Shown here one piece after another: positions 1 through 9,213 of a stretch of DNA of 64,000 bases. The position numbers and the translations under genes are program-made. The DNA comes from Halobacteriales archaeon QS_8_69_26 (lineage in GTDB: Archaea; Halobacteriota; Halobacteria; Halobacteriales; SW-7-71-33), in contig PXRX01000008.1 in NCBI GenBank assembly GCA_003023195.1, positions 186,569 through 250,568 of the forward strand. Reading direction: 5' to 3'. Position 1 is the first letter of the stretch, and every line of letters begins with the position of its first letter. Below the pieces are notes generated by a model. The model made no database searches. It saw only the letters and a program-made list of their open reading frames with translations, and was not told where the DNA came from.

Positions 1-1
1 G

Positions 2-2411
2 ACCGGGACTCCGGGGGGCGGTCGGTTGCCGGACCTCCGGATGCGGGAGCCGGGACCGGCGGCGGGGGACCGGTCGACGACCGACCGACGAGCGACCGAC
101 CGGCCGGGGGGAGAGGGACCGGATCGGGCGGATGTGGATGCCTCCCCGACCGACCGGCCGGCGGTGGATGGACCCGACCGGCCGGGGGTTGACGGCCCGG
201 CGACCGACCGACCCGGGGTCGACGCCCCGATTCCCGACCGACCGGCGACGGATCCGGCGGGTCAGGACGCGGCCGACAGGGGTCCCAGGCCCTCCGACAC
301 CGGCGGGATCCGCCTCGGGCACGACCCACCGTCGCTCGCCCGGTCCCCCGCCGACCGGCCGGCGGCCGGGCCCCGGGCGGGTGGGCGTACGACCGGCGCG
401 ACGGGCCGATCCGCCGCGGACCGACCGGTCGCCGGGACGGGCGTTCCCGGGAGTCGTGCGGGGCGTGACGTGTCGGTCCTGCTCTCGGGGCCGTCCACGG
501 CTCCGGGAGCGCCCGGGACGGCCGGGTCGGCGAACGGCGGGCCCGCACCGTCGCCCGCCGGGTCGACCAGGCGGGTGTTCCGGCGGCCACAGTCCCCGAC
601 TCCCCCGGGCGTGGACCGCCCGCGGCGGGGTGACCGCCCGGACACCGGCGACCGTCGGGGGACCGGGGACGGTCCCGCGCGGACGCCGGATCGACCGGGG
701 ACCGGCGACCGTTCCGGCGGCGACCGTCCGCACCGGTCGAGGGCCGCCGACCGGGCGAGCGATCCCGGGTCGATGGGTGTCGGCAGTTCCGGCGGGGCGG
801 GTGGACCCGCGGACGCCGACCGGACGGGGCCCGCGACGACGCTCGACCGCCTCGTGGCCCGGCGCAGCTACACCCTGGCGTCCGGTCCCGGGGGGATCCA
901 GTCCGGGGACGGTCCCGGCGGCCGCTCCCCGGGCGTCGGTCGTCCGGGCGGTGACGCTGGCGGGTTCGCCGGCGGGGCCCGCAGGACGTTCGCGACCCCG
1001 TCCCTCGACCGGGTCGTGGTCGACCGCGAGTACGACCGGCCGCCGACGTCCGTCGGCGCGGCCGGCGAACGAGTCCACCGGAGAACCGGGGATCGCCGAC
1101 CGTCCGGGATCGGACGTCCCGTCCGGGTCGGGGCCGGGGGTCGCCGGCGGGCCGGGGGAGACACCCGGTCCCCTCGACCTGCCCGGTACCGGGCCGGGTC
1201 CCGGCGGCTCCGCAGGACGCCCCGGCGGACTGCCGGGTCCCGGCGGCCGGGTGCGAACGACGCTCCGGCGGCCGACGCCGGACCTCGCGGAGTCGCGACG
1301 CTCGCGCGCGGCCGACCGCCGGCGGGGGAGCGATACCGGTTCGAGCGCCCGCCGGTCGTCCGGGGCGACGCTCCCGGAGCGACGGCGGCGGGCGAGCGAC
1401 CGGGCGCCGGGGAGCGGTGGTACCCGGGCGAGCGGGGCCGCGAGCCGCACGGGACGGACGGGGATCGCGGGACGACCCGGGGGCGACGGTGCGATCCCGG
1501 GGTCCGGCCGTGGATCGGCCGGCGGGGTGCCATCGCCGGGTTCTACGCCCCGCCTGGTCCAGCGGTCCCCTGCGACGCCGGCGACCCCGGACGTCGACCG
1601 CGCGGTCGAGGGCGGGACCGGGACCGACCGGCCCGGCCCCGGCGCGGGGGACGGTTCCCCGTCCGGGGTGGGCGGCCCCGCCGACGACGGGGGGATCACG
1701 GTCACCGACGCGGGGGCGTCCATCTCGCGGATCGCGACGGGCCGCGACGGGCTCTCGGACGGCTCCGTGAGCAGGTTGGTCCGGGCGGGCGACTCGCCGG
1801 GCGGGGCGACGGCGCCGACGGTCCTCGCGACCGGTGCCACCGGACCGGCCGGTGTGGGCGACGGCGAGACCGGTCCCGGCACCGACGCCGAATTGGGGGT
1901 GCCCCAACCGGTGGAAAAAAGTAGTGGGAGTGCGCACGTCCCACAGGACCCCACAGGGGCCGTGTCCGATATGCCATCGCTCACCCTGAACCGCGACGCC
2001 AGCGCGGGCGACGACGGTGACCGCGTCGGTCCGCGCGGTCCCGACGCCGGCCCCGACGGCCCGGGTCCGGTCGGCGGAACCGGGGACACCCTCCCCGGAT
2101 TCAGCTTCAACCGCGACTCGTCGGGCGGCGACCGCGCCGAGGCGTCCGGCGAGGAGGCGGTCGGGGAGGTCGACCGGACGGGGGGAACGACGGCCGGCGC
2201 GAGCGACGGCCGGACGGAGCGGCAGTCGAGGAGCGTCGATCCGGGCGAGGGGGAGTCCACCGAGGACGTCTCCCCGGGGGTCGACGAACTCCTCTCGCCC
2301 GAAGGGCCGGAACTGCTCGCGTACGACGCCGACGTCGACCGCGTGGTCGACAGGCTCTACCGCGAACTGGAACGGAAGATGCGGATCGAGCGAGAACGGA
2401 GGGGACTCTAA
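2..2411 (+). CDS. eCIS-associated Gly/Pro/Arg/Asp-rich low-complexity protein, 5' truncated, with apparent internal frame switch (frame 2 to frame 3)
   Basis: Asp-rich repeats (TDRPxVDGPDRPGVDGP, LDRLVARRSYTLA, SLDRVVVDREYDRP) in frame 2 up to about 1.1 kb; frame 3 later contains a VQRSP motif and ends VDRVVDRLYRELERKMRIERERRGL, the usual C-terminus of the eCIS gene preceding the LysM protein; stop abuts the next ATG. Confidence 0.55.
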   Translation, partial: PGLRGAVGCRTSGCGSRDRRRGTGRRPTDERPTGRGERDRIGRMWMPPRPTGRRWMDPTGRGLTARRPTDPGSTPRFPTDRRRIRRVRTRPTGVPGPPTPAGSASGTTHRRSPGPPPTGRRPGPGRVGVRPARRADPPRTDRSPGRAFPGVVRGVTCRSCSRGRPRLRERPGRPGRRTAGPHRRPPGRPGGCSGGHSPRLPRAWTARGGVTARTPATVGGPGTVPRGRRIDRGPATVPAATVRTGRGPPTGRAIPGRWVSAVPAGRVDPRTPTGRGPRRRSTASWPGAATPWRPVPGGSSPGTVPAAAPRASVVRAVTLAGSPAGPAGRSRPRPSTGSWSTASTTGRRRPSARPANESTGEPGIADRPGSDVPSGSGPGVAGGPGETPGPLDLPGTGPGPGGSAGRPGGLPGPGGRVRTTLRRPTPDLAESRRSRAADRRRGSDTGSSARRSSGATLPERRRRASDRAPGSGGTRASGAASRTGRTGIAGRPGGDGAIPGSGRGSAGGVPSPGSTPRLVQRSPATPATPDVDRAVEGGTGTDRPGPGAGDGSPSGVGGPADDGGITVTDAGASISRIATGRDGLSDGSVSRLVRAGDSPGGATAPTVLATGATGPAGVGDGETGPGTDAELGVPQPVEKSSGSAHVPQDPTGAVSDMPSLTLNRDASAGDDGDRVGPRGPDAGPDGPGPVGGTGDTLPGFSFNRDSSGGDRAEASGEEAVGEVDRTGGTTAGASDGRTERQSRSVDPGEGESTEDVSPGVDELLSPEGPELLAYDADVDRVVDRLYRELERKMRIERERRGL

Positions 2412-3038
2412 ATGGTCGAGAAGGCAGAAATAAAGATACTCAAAGGCAAGCGATCCGGCGACGTGATAAAGTGTCGGTTCAATCCACCGGAGTACAGCGT
2501 CAAGAGTTCGGTCAACTACGAGGACAACAAGGCCTCACAGAACGAGAAGTCGGAACTGCAGTTCGGGAGCCGGGAGTCGGACCAGCTCTCGATGGAGCTG
2601 TTCTTCGACACGTCCGAGGAGCAGTCCGACGTCCGGAAGAAGTACGTCGAGAAGTTGACCTACCTCACCCGGGTCGACACCTCCTACAAGGCACCGCCGC
2701 CGGTACAGTTCGTGTGGGGCTCGGGTATCTGTTTCACCGCGCTCGTCGAAAGCGTGGACAAGACGTTCACGATGTTCCTGCCCGACGGGACGCCCGTCCG
2801 GGCCCGGGCCAACGTCACGTTCAAGGAAGTCAACCCGAAGAAGTACAGCGGCGGTGGTGGCGGCGGTGGTGGCGGCGGGTCCAAGACCCACACCGTCAAG
2901 GAGGGGGACACCCTCTGGTTCATCGCCGCCGAGAAGCTCGGCGACCCCTACCAGTGGGAGGCCATCGCCGACGAGAACGGCATCAGTGACCCGCGAGAGC
3001 TCGAACCGGGAACCACCTTGACGATCCCCACCGGGTGA
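2412..3038 (+). CDS. CIS tube-initiator/baseplate protein with C-terminal LysM domain (Afp7-like)
   Basis: KCRFNPPEYSVKSSVNYED N-terminus typical of CIS tube family, poly-Gly linker, LysM THTVKEGDTLWFIAAEKLGDPYQWEAIADENG. Confidence 0.9.
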   Translation: MVEKAEIKILKGKRSGDVIKCRFNPPEYSVKSSVNYEDNKASQNEKSELQFGSRESDQLSMELFFDTSEEQSDVRKKYVEKLTYLTRVDTSYKAPPPVQFVWGSGICFTALVESVDKTFTMFLPDGTPVRARANVTFKEVNPKKYSGGGGGGGGGGSKTHTVKEGDTLWFIAAEKLGDPYQWEAIADENGISDPRELEPGTTLTIPTG

Positions 3039-3043
3039 TCGGG

Positions 3044-4096
3044 ATGCCGGAAGTCAAAGACGTCAAGCAGGAGTCGAAACCGCCCCAGCACCTCAAGTTC
3101 ACCGTCGACATCGAGGGCACCAAGTACCAGGAGCAGGACCAGCGGATCACCGACCTGATCGTCGAGTCGGTCCTGGACGGTGCCGACCGGTTCGCCATCA
3201 CCCTGAACTACAACTTCAGCCGGGAGCAGGACGCTTTCGAGGAGTTCTCGCCGGGCGACTTCAAGGCCGGGAAGTCGATCACGATCAAGATGGGCTGGCA
3301 GAAACGGAACAACGAGCAGAAGACGTTCACCGGGACGATCCAGAACATGCAGTCGGAGTTCGGCCAGGGACGGGGCCCGACGGTCGGCATCTCCGGCTAC
3401 GGGCTGCTCCACGACATGATGCGGGGGACCCCCGACGACTCCTGGGAGGAGAGCGACAGCAAGAAGGTCAAGCTCAAGGACCCGGTCGAGGAGAAACTGG
3501 GGGAGTACTTCGGGGAGATGGACGTCCGGAAGGCGGACCTGGAGCGACACAAGATCGTCCAGCACGACGAGAGCGACTACCTGTTCGTCAAGCGCCTCGC
3601 GGACAAGTACGGCTTCCAGTTCTACACGGAGCGGGACAAGGTCTTCTTCATCCCGCGGACGGACCTGGGGGACAAGGGGCCCGTCGCGACGCTCGACCAG
3701 GACAAGGTCGAGAGCATCACGGGCGAAATCAACGAGTCCGACGAGGTGAAAGAGGTCGAGGTGCGGTGCTGGGACATGAGCAACGAGGAGGAGATAGTGG
3801 GGAGCGACAAGAAAAGCGAGGCCAAGAACAGCAAGAAGAAGGTCTACCGGATCCCCTGCGAGTCCAAGGCCGAGGCGGACAAGATCGCGGCCCACAAACT
3901 CGGCCAGCTCTCGAAGGAGCGACCCACCGTCCACGTCGAGACCAGCCGCGGCAAGCCGGACATCAAGGCCAACGAGGTGGTCAAACTGGAGCAGTTCGGG
4001 GACAAGTTCTCGACGGAGTACTACGTGACGAGAGCCACCCACCGGATCAGCGACTCGGGCTACCGGACCTCGTTCGAGGGAACGGAGGTGCCCTGA
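3044..4096 (+). CDS. Phage late control D / gpD-like baseplate hub protein (VgrG N-terminal part)
   Basis: Position in CIS operon; YDESDYLFVKRLADKYGFQFYTERDKVFF-type gpD motif; ATG at 3044 just after the upstream stop. Confidence 0.85.
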   Translation: MPEVKDVKQESKPPQHLKFTVDIEGTKYQEQDQRITDLIVESVLDGADRFAITLNYNFSREQDAFEEFSPGDFKAGKSITIKMGWQKRNNEQKTFTGTIQNMQSEFGQGRGPTVGISGYGLLHDMMRGTPDDSWEESDSKKVKLKDPVEEKLGEYFGEMDVRKADLERHKIVQHDESDYLFVKRLADKYGFQFYTERDKVFFIPRTDLGDKGPVATLDQDKVESITGEINESDEVKEVEVRCWDMSNEEEIVGSDKKSEAKNSKKKVYRIPCESKAEADKIAAHKLGQLSKERPTVHVETSRGKPDIKANEVVKLEQFGDKFSTEYYVTRATHRISDSGYRTSFEGTEVP

Positions 4097-4848
4097 TGGA
4101 GCGAACGGAGTTCTTCGGTGGCGAACCCGAGGACGACATCAGCAAGATCCAGGGGCTGATGGTCGGCCAGGTCGCCGCCAACAGCGGCAAGGAGGACCCC
4201 GAAACCATCGGACAGGTGAAGGTCACGTTCCCCTTCCGGGACAAGGACGACGAGAGCTGGTGGGCGCGGGTCGCCACTGAGATGGCGAGCAGCGACTACG
4301 GGACGTGGTTCCTGCCCGAGGTCGGTGACGAGGTGGTCGTCGGGTTCGAGAACGGCGACATGCGCTACCCGGTCGTCCTGGGGTCGCTGTACACCGGCAA
4401 CAAGAAGCCGCCCTACAACAACGAGAACGAGGAGAACAACCACCGGGCGATCAAGTCCCGGTACGGTCACCTGCTGGACTTCCACGACAAGGACGGCAAG
4501 GAGAAGATCACGCTCAAGACGGGGGCGGACACCCCCCGGAAGCTCCTGATGGAGGACAAGGACGAGAAGATCACCCTCGACGACGGGACGAACACCATCG
4601 TGATGGACGGCAAGGGCGGGAAAATAGAGATCGACGCGGACAAGGAGATCAGTCTCACCTCGAAGAAGATCAAGCTCGAGGCGGACCAGAAGGTCGACAT
4701 CTCGGCGAAGCAGGAGGTGAACGTCTCGGCGAAGACGAAGATAGAGGTCTCCTCGAAGGGGCAACTCAAGGTGAAGACCTCGGGGATGGGAAAGATCGAG
4801 TCGTCCGGGATCCTGCAAATAAAAGGATCTCTGGTTCAAATAAACTGA
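4096..4848 (+). CDS. Phage baseplate assembly protein V / VgrG-type spike
   Basis: GLMVGQVAAN...GQVKVTFPF...WARVATEMASSDYGTWFLPEVGDEVVVGFENGDMRYPVVLGSLYTG, then beta-helix-like repeats; ATG overlaps upstream TGA. Confidence 0.92.
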   Translation: MERTEFFGGEPEDDISKIQGLMVGQVAANSGKEDPETIGQVKVTFPFRDKDDESWWARVATEMASSDYGTWFLPEVGDEVVVGFENGDMRYPVVLGSLYTGNKKPPYNNENEENNHRAIKSRYGHLLDFHDKDGKEKITLKTGADTPRKLLMEDKDEKITLDDGTNTIVMDGKGGKIEIDADKEISLTSKKIKLEADQKVDISAKQEVNVSAKTKIEVSSKGQLKVKTSGMGKIESSGILQIKGSLVQIN

Positions 4849-4854
4849 ACAACA

Positions 4855-5151
4855 ATGCCACCAGCAGCGAGAGTCGGAGACAACACGGCGCACGGCACCC
4901 CCCTCGGGCCCGGTCCGGGGAGCGCGAACGTGCTCATCGGCAAGATGCCGGCCTGGCGGGTCGGGTCGGACACCCACGCCTGTCCGATGACCACCCCGGC
5001 GGGAACGCCCCACGGGGCCGAGATCTGTCCGATGGGGAGCACCACGGTGCTGATAAACAACATGCCGGCCGCCCGGATGGGCGACACCCTCCAGGGGGCC
5101 GGGTCGCCGAACAGCATCGTTAAGGGGGAACCCACTGTCTTGATCGGGTAA
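4855..5151 (+). CDS. PAAR-domain spike tip protein
   Basis: PPAARVGDNTAHGTPLGPGPGSANVLIG...CPM...NNMPAARMGDT. Confidence 0.93.
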   Translation: MPPAARVGDNTAHGTPLGPGPGSANVLIGKMPAWRVGSDTHACPMTTPAGTPHGAEICPMGSTTVLINNMPAARMGDTLQGAGSPNSIVKGEPTVLIG

Positions 5152-5157
5152 TAACAC

Positions 5158-5556
5158 ATGGCACGGGACTTTCTCGGAAGCGGCTGGAGCTTTCCGGTCG
5201 AGACCGACCACAGAGGGAACATCGAACTGACGACCGACGACACCAGCATCCACCAGTCGATCCGGTTCATCCTGGGGACGGCCCAGGGGGAACGGGTGAT
5301 GCGTCCCGAGTTCGGCTGTGGGATCCACGAGTACATCTTCTCGTCGGTCGACCCGAAGACGCTGAACCTGATGGAGGAGGCCGTCTACGACGCGTTGACC
5401 CGGTGGGAACCGCGGATCGACGTCGAGGAGGTCGACGCCGAGGAGGACCCCAACAATCCCGGGCGGGTGCTCATCGAGATCCAGTACTGGGTCCGGAACA
5501 CCAACAGCCGGGAGAACATGGTCTATCCCTTCTACGTCGAAGAGGGTGAGGGATGA
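5158..5556 (+). CDS. GPW/gp25 family baseplate wedge protein
   Basis: RFILGTAQGERVMRPEFGCGIHEYIFSSVDPKTLNLMEEAVYDALTRWEPRIDV. Confidence 0.93.
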   Translation: MARDFLGSGWSFPVETDHRGNIELTTDDTSIHQSIRFILGTAQGERVMRPEFGCGIHEYIFSSVDPKTLNLMEEAVYDALTRWEPRIDVEEVDAEEDPNNPGRVLIEIQYWVRNTNSRENMVYPFYVEEGEG

Positions 5557-8500
5557 GGAACGGGCCAGTCGTCGACGGTCGATCACGGGAGGAACTGCTC
5601 GCGGAACTCAGGCGGGTCGCCGCTAACTACACCGAGGAGTGGGACCCCCACACCGAGGACTCCGGGACGACGCTGATGGAGATCGCCTCCCGGTTCGAGA
5701 CGGAGGTCGTCCAGCGACTCGACAGCGTCCCCGAGAAACACCGGGTCGCGTTCCTCGACGCACTGGACTTCGACAGGCGGCCGCCCCAGTCGGCGCGGGT
5801 GCCCCTGACGTTCGAGACGATAGACGGGACGGGACAGAACGTCGTCGTCCCGGGGGGAACGCAGGCGCTGGCCGAGACCGAGGAGGGCGACACGACCATC
5901 TTCGAACTCCCCCAGGACGGCGGGTTCGAGGCCACGCCGGCGGGACTCTCGGCGGCCTACGGCGTCGACCCGACGGCCGACCACCTGTTCGACCACCACG
6001 ACACCTTGACGAGCGGCGACGACGAACGGACCACGCTGTTCGGGGGCGAGGACCTCCAGGAGCACGTCCTCTACCTGGGCCACGACGACTTGCTCAACCT
6101 CAACGAGGGGTCGACGATAACCCTGGACATACTGACGAACGCGACCCGGGGAGTCATCGACGACTGCATCGAGTGGGAGTACTACGGCGAGGCCGCGGAC
6201 GCGACCGAGGGGGACCGGAACACCGAGGGGTGGCACCCGCTCCCCACGGAGACCAGCGAGACGCTGGACCCCGACGACGCCGACCTCGAGGAACTCACCG
6301 AGGCGGTCGGCGAACGGATCCGCGAGGTCGGCGGCGAGGTCATGGACGCGGGGGACAAACCGATCGAACTCTCCTTTACCGTCCCGGGGTCGGTCACCGC
6401 TCACGAGGTCGACGGCACCGAGAGCCGGTGGATCCGGGGCCGGGCGACCGGCGACGAGGAGACGTTCTTCGACATCGAGGTCGACGCGGTGTCGGTGAGC
6501 GTCGAACACGGCGACGAGGAGGCGGGGATCCCTCCCGACAACCTGTTCAACAACGACGTCCCGATCGAGTTCGACCAGGAGGAGGGCGAGGGGATGTACG
6601 GCGGGGACTTCTTCCCGCTGGGCAAGGTCCCACAGCCCCCCTCGACCATGTACGTCGCCTCCGAGGAGGCGTTCACGAAGAAGGGGTCGACCGTCGACAT
6701 CCGGCTCACCCCTCCCAAGGGGAAGAACAAGCGCGAACGCGTCGTCCTCCGCGGCGAGGGCGCGAGCTTCGGCGAGGCGACCGGGACGGTCTGGGTCGTC
6801 GACGACCTGCAGGACGTCCACCAGATCCGCGAGGGCGACATCGTGGTCACGGACATGACGACCACGAACATGGAACCGGACATCGAGCGCGCGGGTGCGA
6901 TCATCACCGAGGAGGGGGACCCGGACAGCCACGGTGCCAGGCTCGCCCGCGACCTGGAGATACCGGCGGTCGTCGGTGCGGAGGACGCCACCGAGGAACT
7001 GGAGGACGAACAGATCGTCACCGTCGACGGCGAGCGCGGCCGGGTGACGATCACCGAGTACATCGACGAGTTCGAGGACGACGAGACCGAGGAGGAGGCC
7101 GAGGACGACTGGGAGGAGTTCGGCGGTCAGATAGACCGCATGCCGGGGATGCTCGGGGGTCCCCCCGACATCTCCTGGGAGTACTGGGACGGCAACGGGT
7201 GGTCCCGGCTACCGCTGATCGTCGACGAGACCGAGGACCTCCAGGAGCCGGGACTGGTGAGCTTCGTCGTCCCGGAGGACCTGGACGAGACCTCCGTGGC
7301 GGGCCACGACAAGTTCTGGATCCGCGCACGACTGGTCAGCGGGGACTACGGCCAGCTCCAGTACGAGATGGGCGAGAACCTGGACGATCGACAGGGGTTC
7401 GACTCCCGACCGGAGCCGCCCCGGTTCCACGACATCTCCGTCTTCTACGGCCAGAGCCGCCAGCCCTTCCAGCACGTCGTCACCTACAACAACGCCGCGT
7501 ACGACTGGGTCCCCGACCCCGACGACGGGCCGCGGTTTTTCGTGCCGTTCGAGCCCGCCAGGGACGACACCCAGACGGTGTACCTGGGGTTCGACGACCG
7601 GCTCCACGACGGACCGATCAAGTTGCACGTGCCCATGCGCGACGACACCTACCCCCGGAGCTTCGACCCGGACATCCGGTGGGAGTACTGCCCGGACCCC
7701 GAGGACGGCGACTGGCGGCGCCTGGACGCCCACGACGGCACCGAAGGGTTCACCGAACGGGGGATCGTCAGCCTCAACTTCCAGGAGGGAACGGAGGCGT
7801 TCTCGAAGTTCGGCGAGGAACACCACTGGGTCCGCGCCCGGGTGACCGGCGACGAGTTCAGCCCCGGCCCGACGGGGCCGGCCATCCGCAGGGTGAACGG
7901 ACGGATCCTCGAACGCAAGCCCGAGGACCGGACCCGGGCCCAGGGGTCGACGACGCCGCCGGCCCTGGAGGGGATCCACCCGAACACCCAGTGGGCGCAC
8001 AACTCCGAGACGATAGAGGAGGAGATACTCGGCTCCAGCGACGGGACCCACGGCCAGGAGTTCACCTGCTACAACACACCCGTCACCGAGATAGAGGTGT
8101 GGGTCGACGAGGTGTCCTCGCTGTCGCGAAAGGAGATGCAGGAACTCGAGGAGACCCGTCCCGAGGACGTCGACCGGCTTCCGGAGACGGACGAACCGGT
8201 CGAGTTCTGGGTCCGGTGGGAGGAGGTCTCGGACTTCCTCGAGTCGGACTCGTCGTCCCGCCACTACCGGGTCGACCGCACCAGCGGGACCGTCACCTTC
8301 GGGGACGGCCAGCGCGGCAAGATACCGCCCCGGGCGGAGAACAACCTCAGGGTGACCTACAAGACCGGCGGCGGGAGCGAGGGGAACGTCGACGCCGGGG
8401 CCGTCGGCGACCTCAGGACGCCCATCTCGCGGATCGACGAGGTCACCAACCTGCGCCCGAGCGACGGCGGGGCGGACGCCGAGTCGATGGACACGGTCGT

Positions 8501-9179
8501 CGACAGGGCACCGAAGCGGATCAGGAACAGGGACCGCGCGGTCACCCCGGCGGACTTCGAACAGGTGGCGAAGGCGGCCTCCCGGGAACTGGCCAAGGCC
8601 AACTGCGAACCCGAACGCGACGAGAACGGCAACCGCAACCCCGGGTACGTGACCCTGCTCATCGTCCCACGGGAGCGCCGGGAGCGTCCGACGCCGTCGA
8701 CCGAACTCCGGACCCGGGTGCTGGAGGCGATTCGGGAGCGGGCGCCGGCGACGCTCGTCGGCCCCGAGCAACAGCGGATCATCGTCAGGGGGCCCAGCTA
8801 CGCGGAGGTGTCCGTGGAGGCGGACGTCTACACCCACGGGGTCGAGAGCGTCTCGATGCTCAAGTCGGAGATCGAATCGGAGGTGGACGACTACCTCCAC
8901 CCGCTGACCGGCAACGAGGAGGGCAACGGGTGGGAGTTCGGGGAGGCCCCCCGGCTCTCGCAGCTCATCTCGCTCATCGAGGACGTCCGCGGCGTCGAGA
9001 CGGTCGAGGACCTGGTCGTCTCGGTCGGGACGCGGGGCCGCCGGATCAAGATCCGCGACGAGGGCGCCTCGCCGGACCTGGCCTGGGACACGCTGGTCTC
9101 GACCGGTACGCACGAAATCGCCGTCGACATGGCGGGGGAGCACGAGGTGCAGGTCAAGATGACGGAGGTCGAGGAATGA
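5553..9179 (+). CDS. Putative baseplate assembly protein (gpJ/Afp11-like) with inserted phosphohistidine swivelling domain
   Basis: gpJ hallmarks (FYPLGK-like, ISWEYWDGNGW, VTFGDGQRGKIPP, NRDRAVTPADFEQVAK); insert LRGEGASFGEATGTVWVVDDLQDVHQIREGDIVVTDMTTTNMEPDIERAGAIITEEGDPDSHGARLARDLEIPAVVG. Confidence 0.92.
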   Translation: MRNGPVVDGRSREELLAELRRVAANYTEEWDPHTEDSGTTLMEIASRFETEVVQRLDSVPEKHRVAFLDALDFDRRPPQSARVPLTFETIDGTGQNVVVPGGTQALAETEEGDTTIFELPQDGGFEATPAGLSAAYGVDPTADHLFDHHDTLTSGDDERTTLFGGEDLQEHVLYLGHDDLLNLNEGSTITLDILTNATRGVIDDCIEWEYYGEAADATEGDRNTEGWHPLPTETSETLDPDDADLEELTEAVGERIREVGGEVMDAGDKPIELSFTVPGSVTAHEVDGTESRWIRGRATGDEETFFDIEVDAVSVSVEHGDEEAGIPPDNLFNNDVPIEFDQEEGEGMYGGDFFPLGKVPQPPSTMYVASEEAFTKKGSTVDIRLTPPKGKNKRERVVLRGEGASFGEATGTVWVVDDLQDVHQIREGDIVVTDMTTTNMEPDIERAGAIITEEGDPDSHGARLARDLEIPAVVGAEDATEELEDEQIVTVDGERGRVTITEYIDEFEDDETEEEAEDDWEEFGGQIDRMPGMLGGPPDISWEYWDGNGWSRLPLIVDETEDLQEPGLVSFVVPEDLDETSVAGHDKFWIRARLVSGDYGQLQYEMGENLDDRQGFDSRPEPPRFHDISVFYGQSRQPFQHVVTYNNAAYDWVPDPDDGPRFFVPFEPARDDTQTVYLGFDDRLHDGPIKLHVPMRDDTYPRSFDPDIRWEYCPDPEDGDWRRLDAHDGTEGFTERGIVSLNFQEGTEAFSKFGEEHHWVRARVTGDEFSPGPTGPAIRRVNGRILERKPEDRTRAQGSTTPPALEGIHPNTQWAHNSETIEEEILGSSDGTHGQEFTCYNTPVTEIEVWVDEVSSLSRKEMQELEETRPEDVDRLPETDEPVEFWVRWEEVSDFLESDSSSRHYRVDRTSGTVTFGDGQRGKIPPRAENNLRVTYKTGGGSEGNVDAGAVGDLRTPISRIDEVTNLRPSDGGADAESMDTVVDRAPKRIRNRDRAVTPADFEQVAKAASRELAKANCEPERDENGNRNPGYVTLLIVPRERRERPTPSTELRTRVLEAIRERAPATLVGPEQQRIIVRGPSYAEVSVEADVYTHGVESVSMLKSEIESEVDDYLHPLTGNEEGNGWEFGEAPRLSQLISLIEDVRGVETVEDLVVSVGTRGRRIKIRDEGASPDLAWDTLVSTGTHEIAVDMAGEHEVQVKMTEVEE

Positions 9180-9213
9180 CCCGGGCGGCCGGACTGGCAG
9201 GAGGTGACCGGCA

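Noticed and set aside
2839-2880. GGTGGC-type microsatellite in the LysM protein gene
   Set aside because: Encodes an ordinary poly-Gly linker before the LysM domain.
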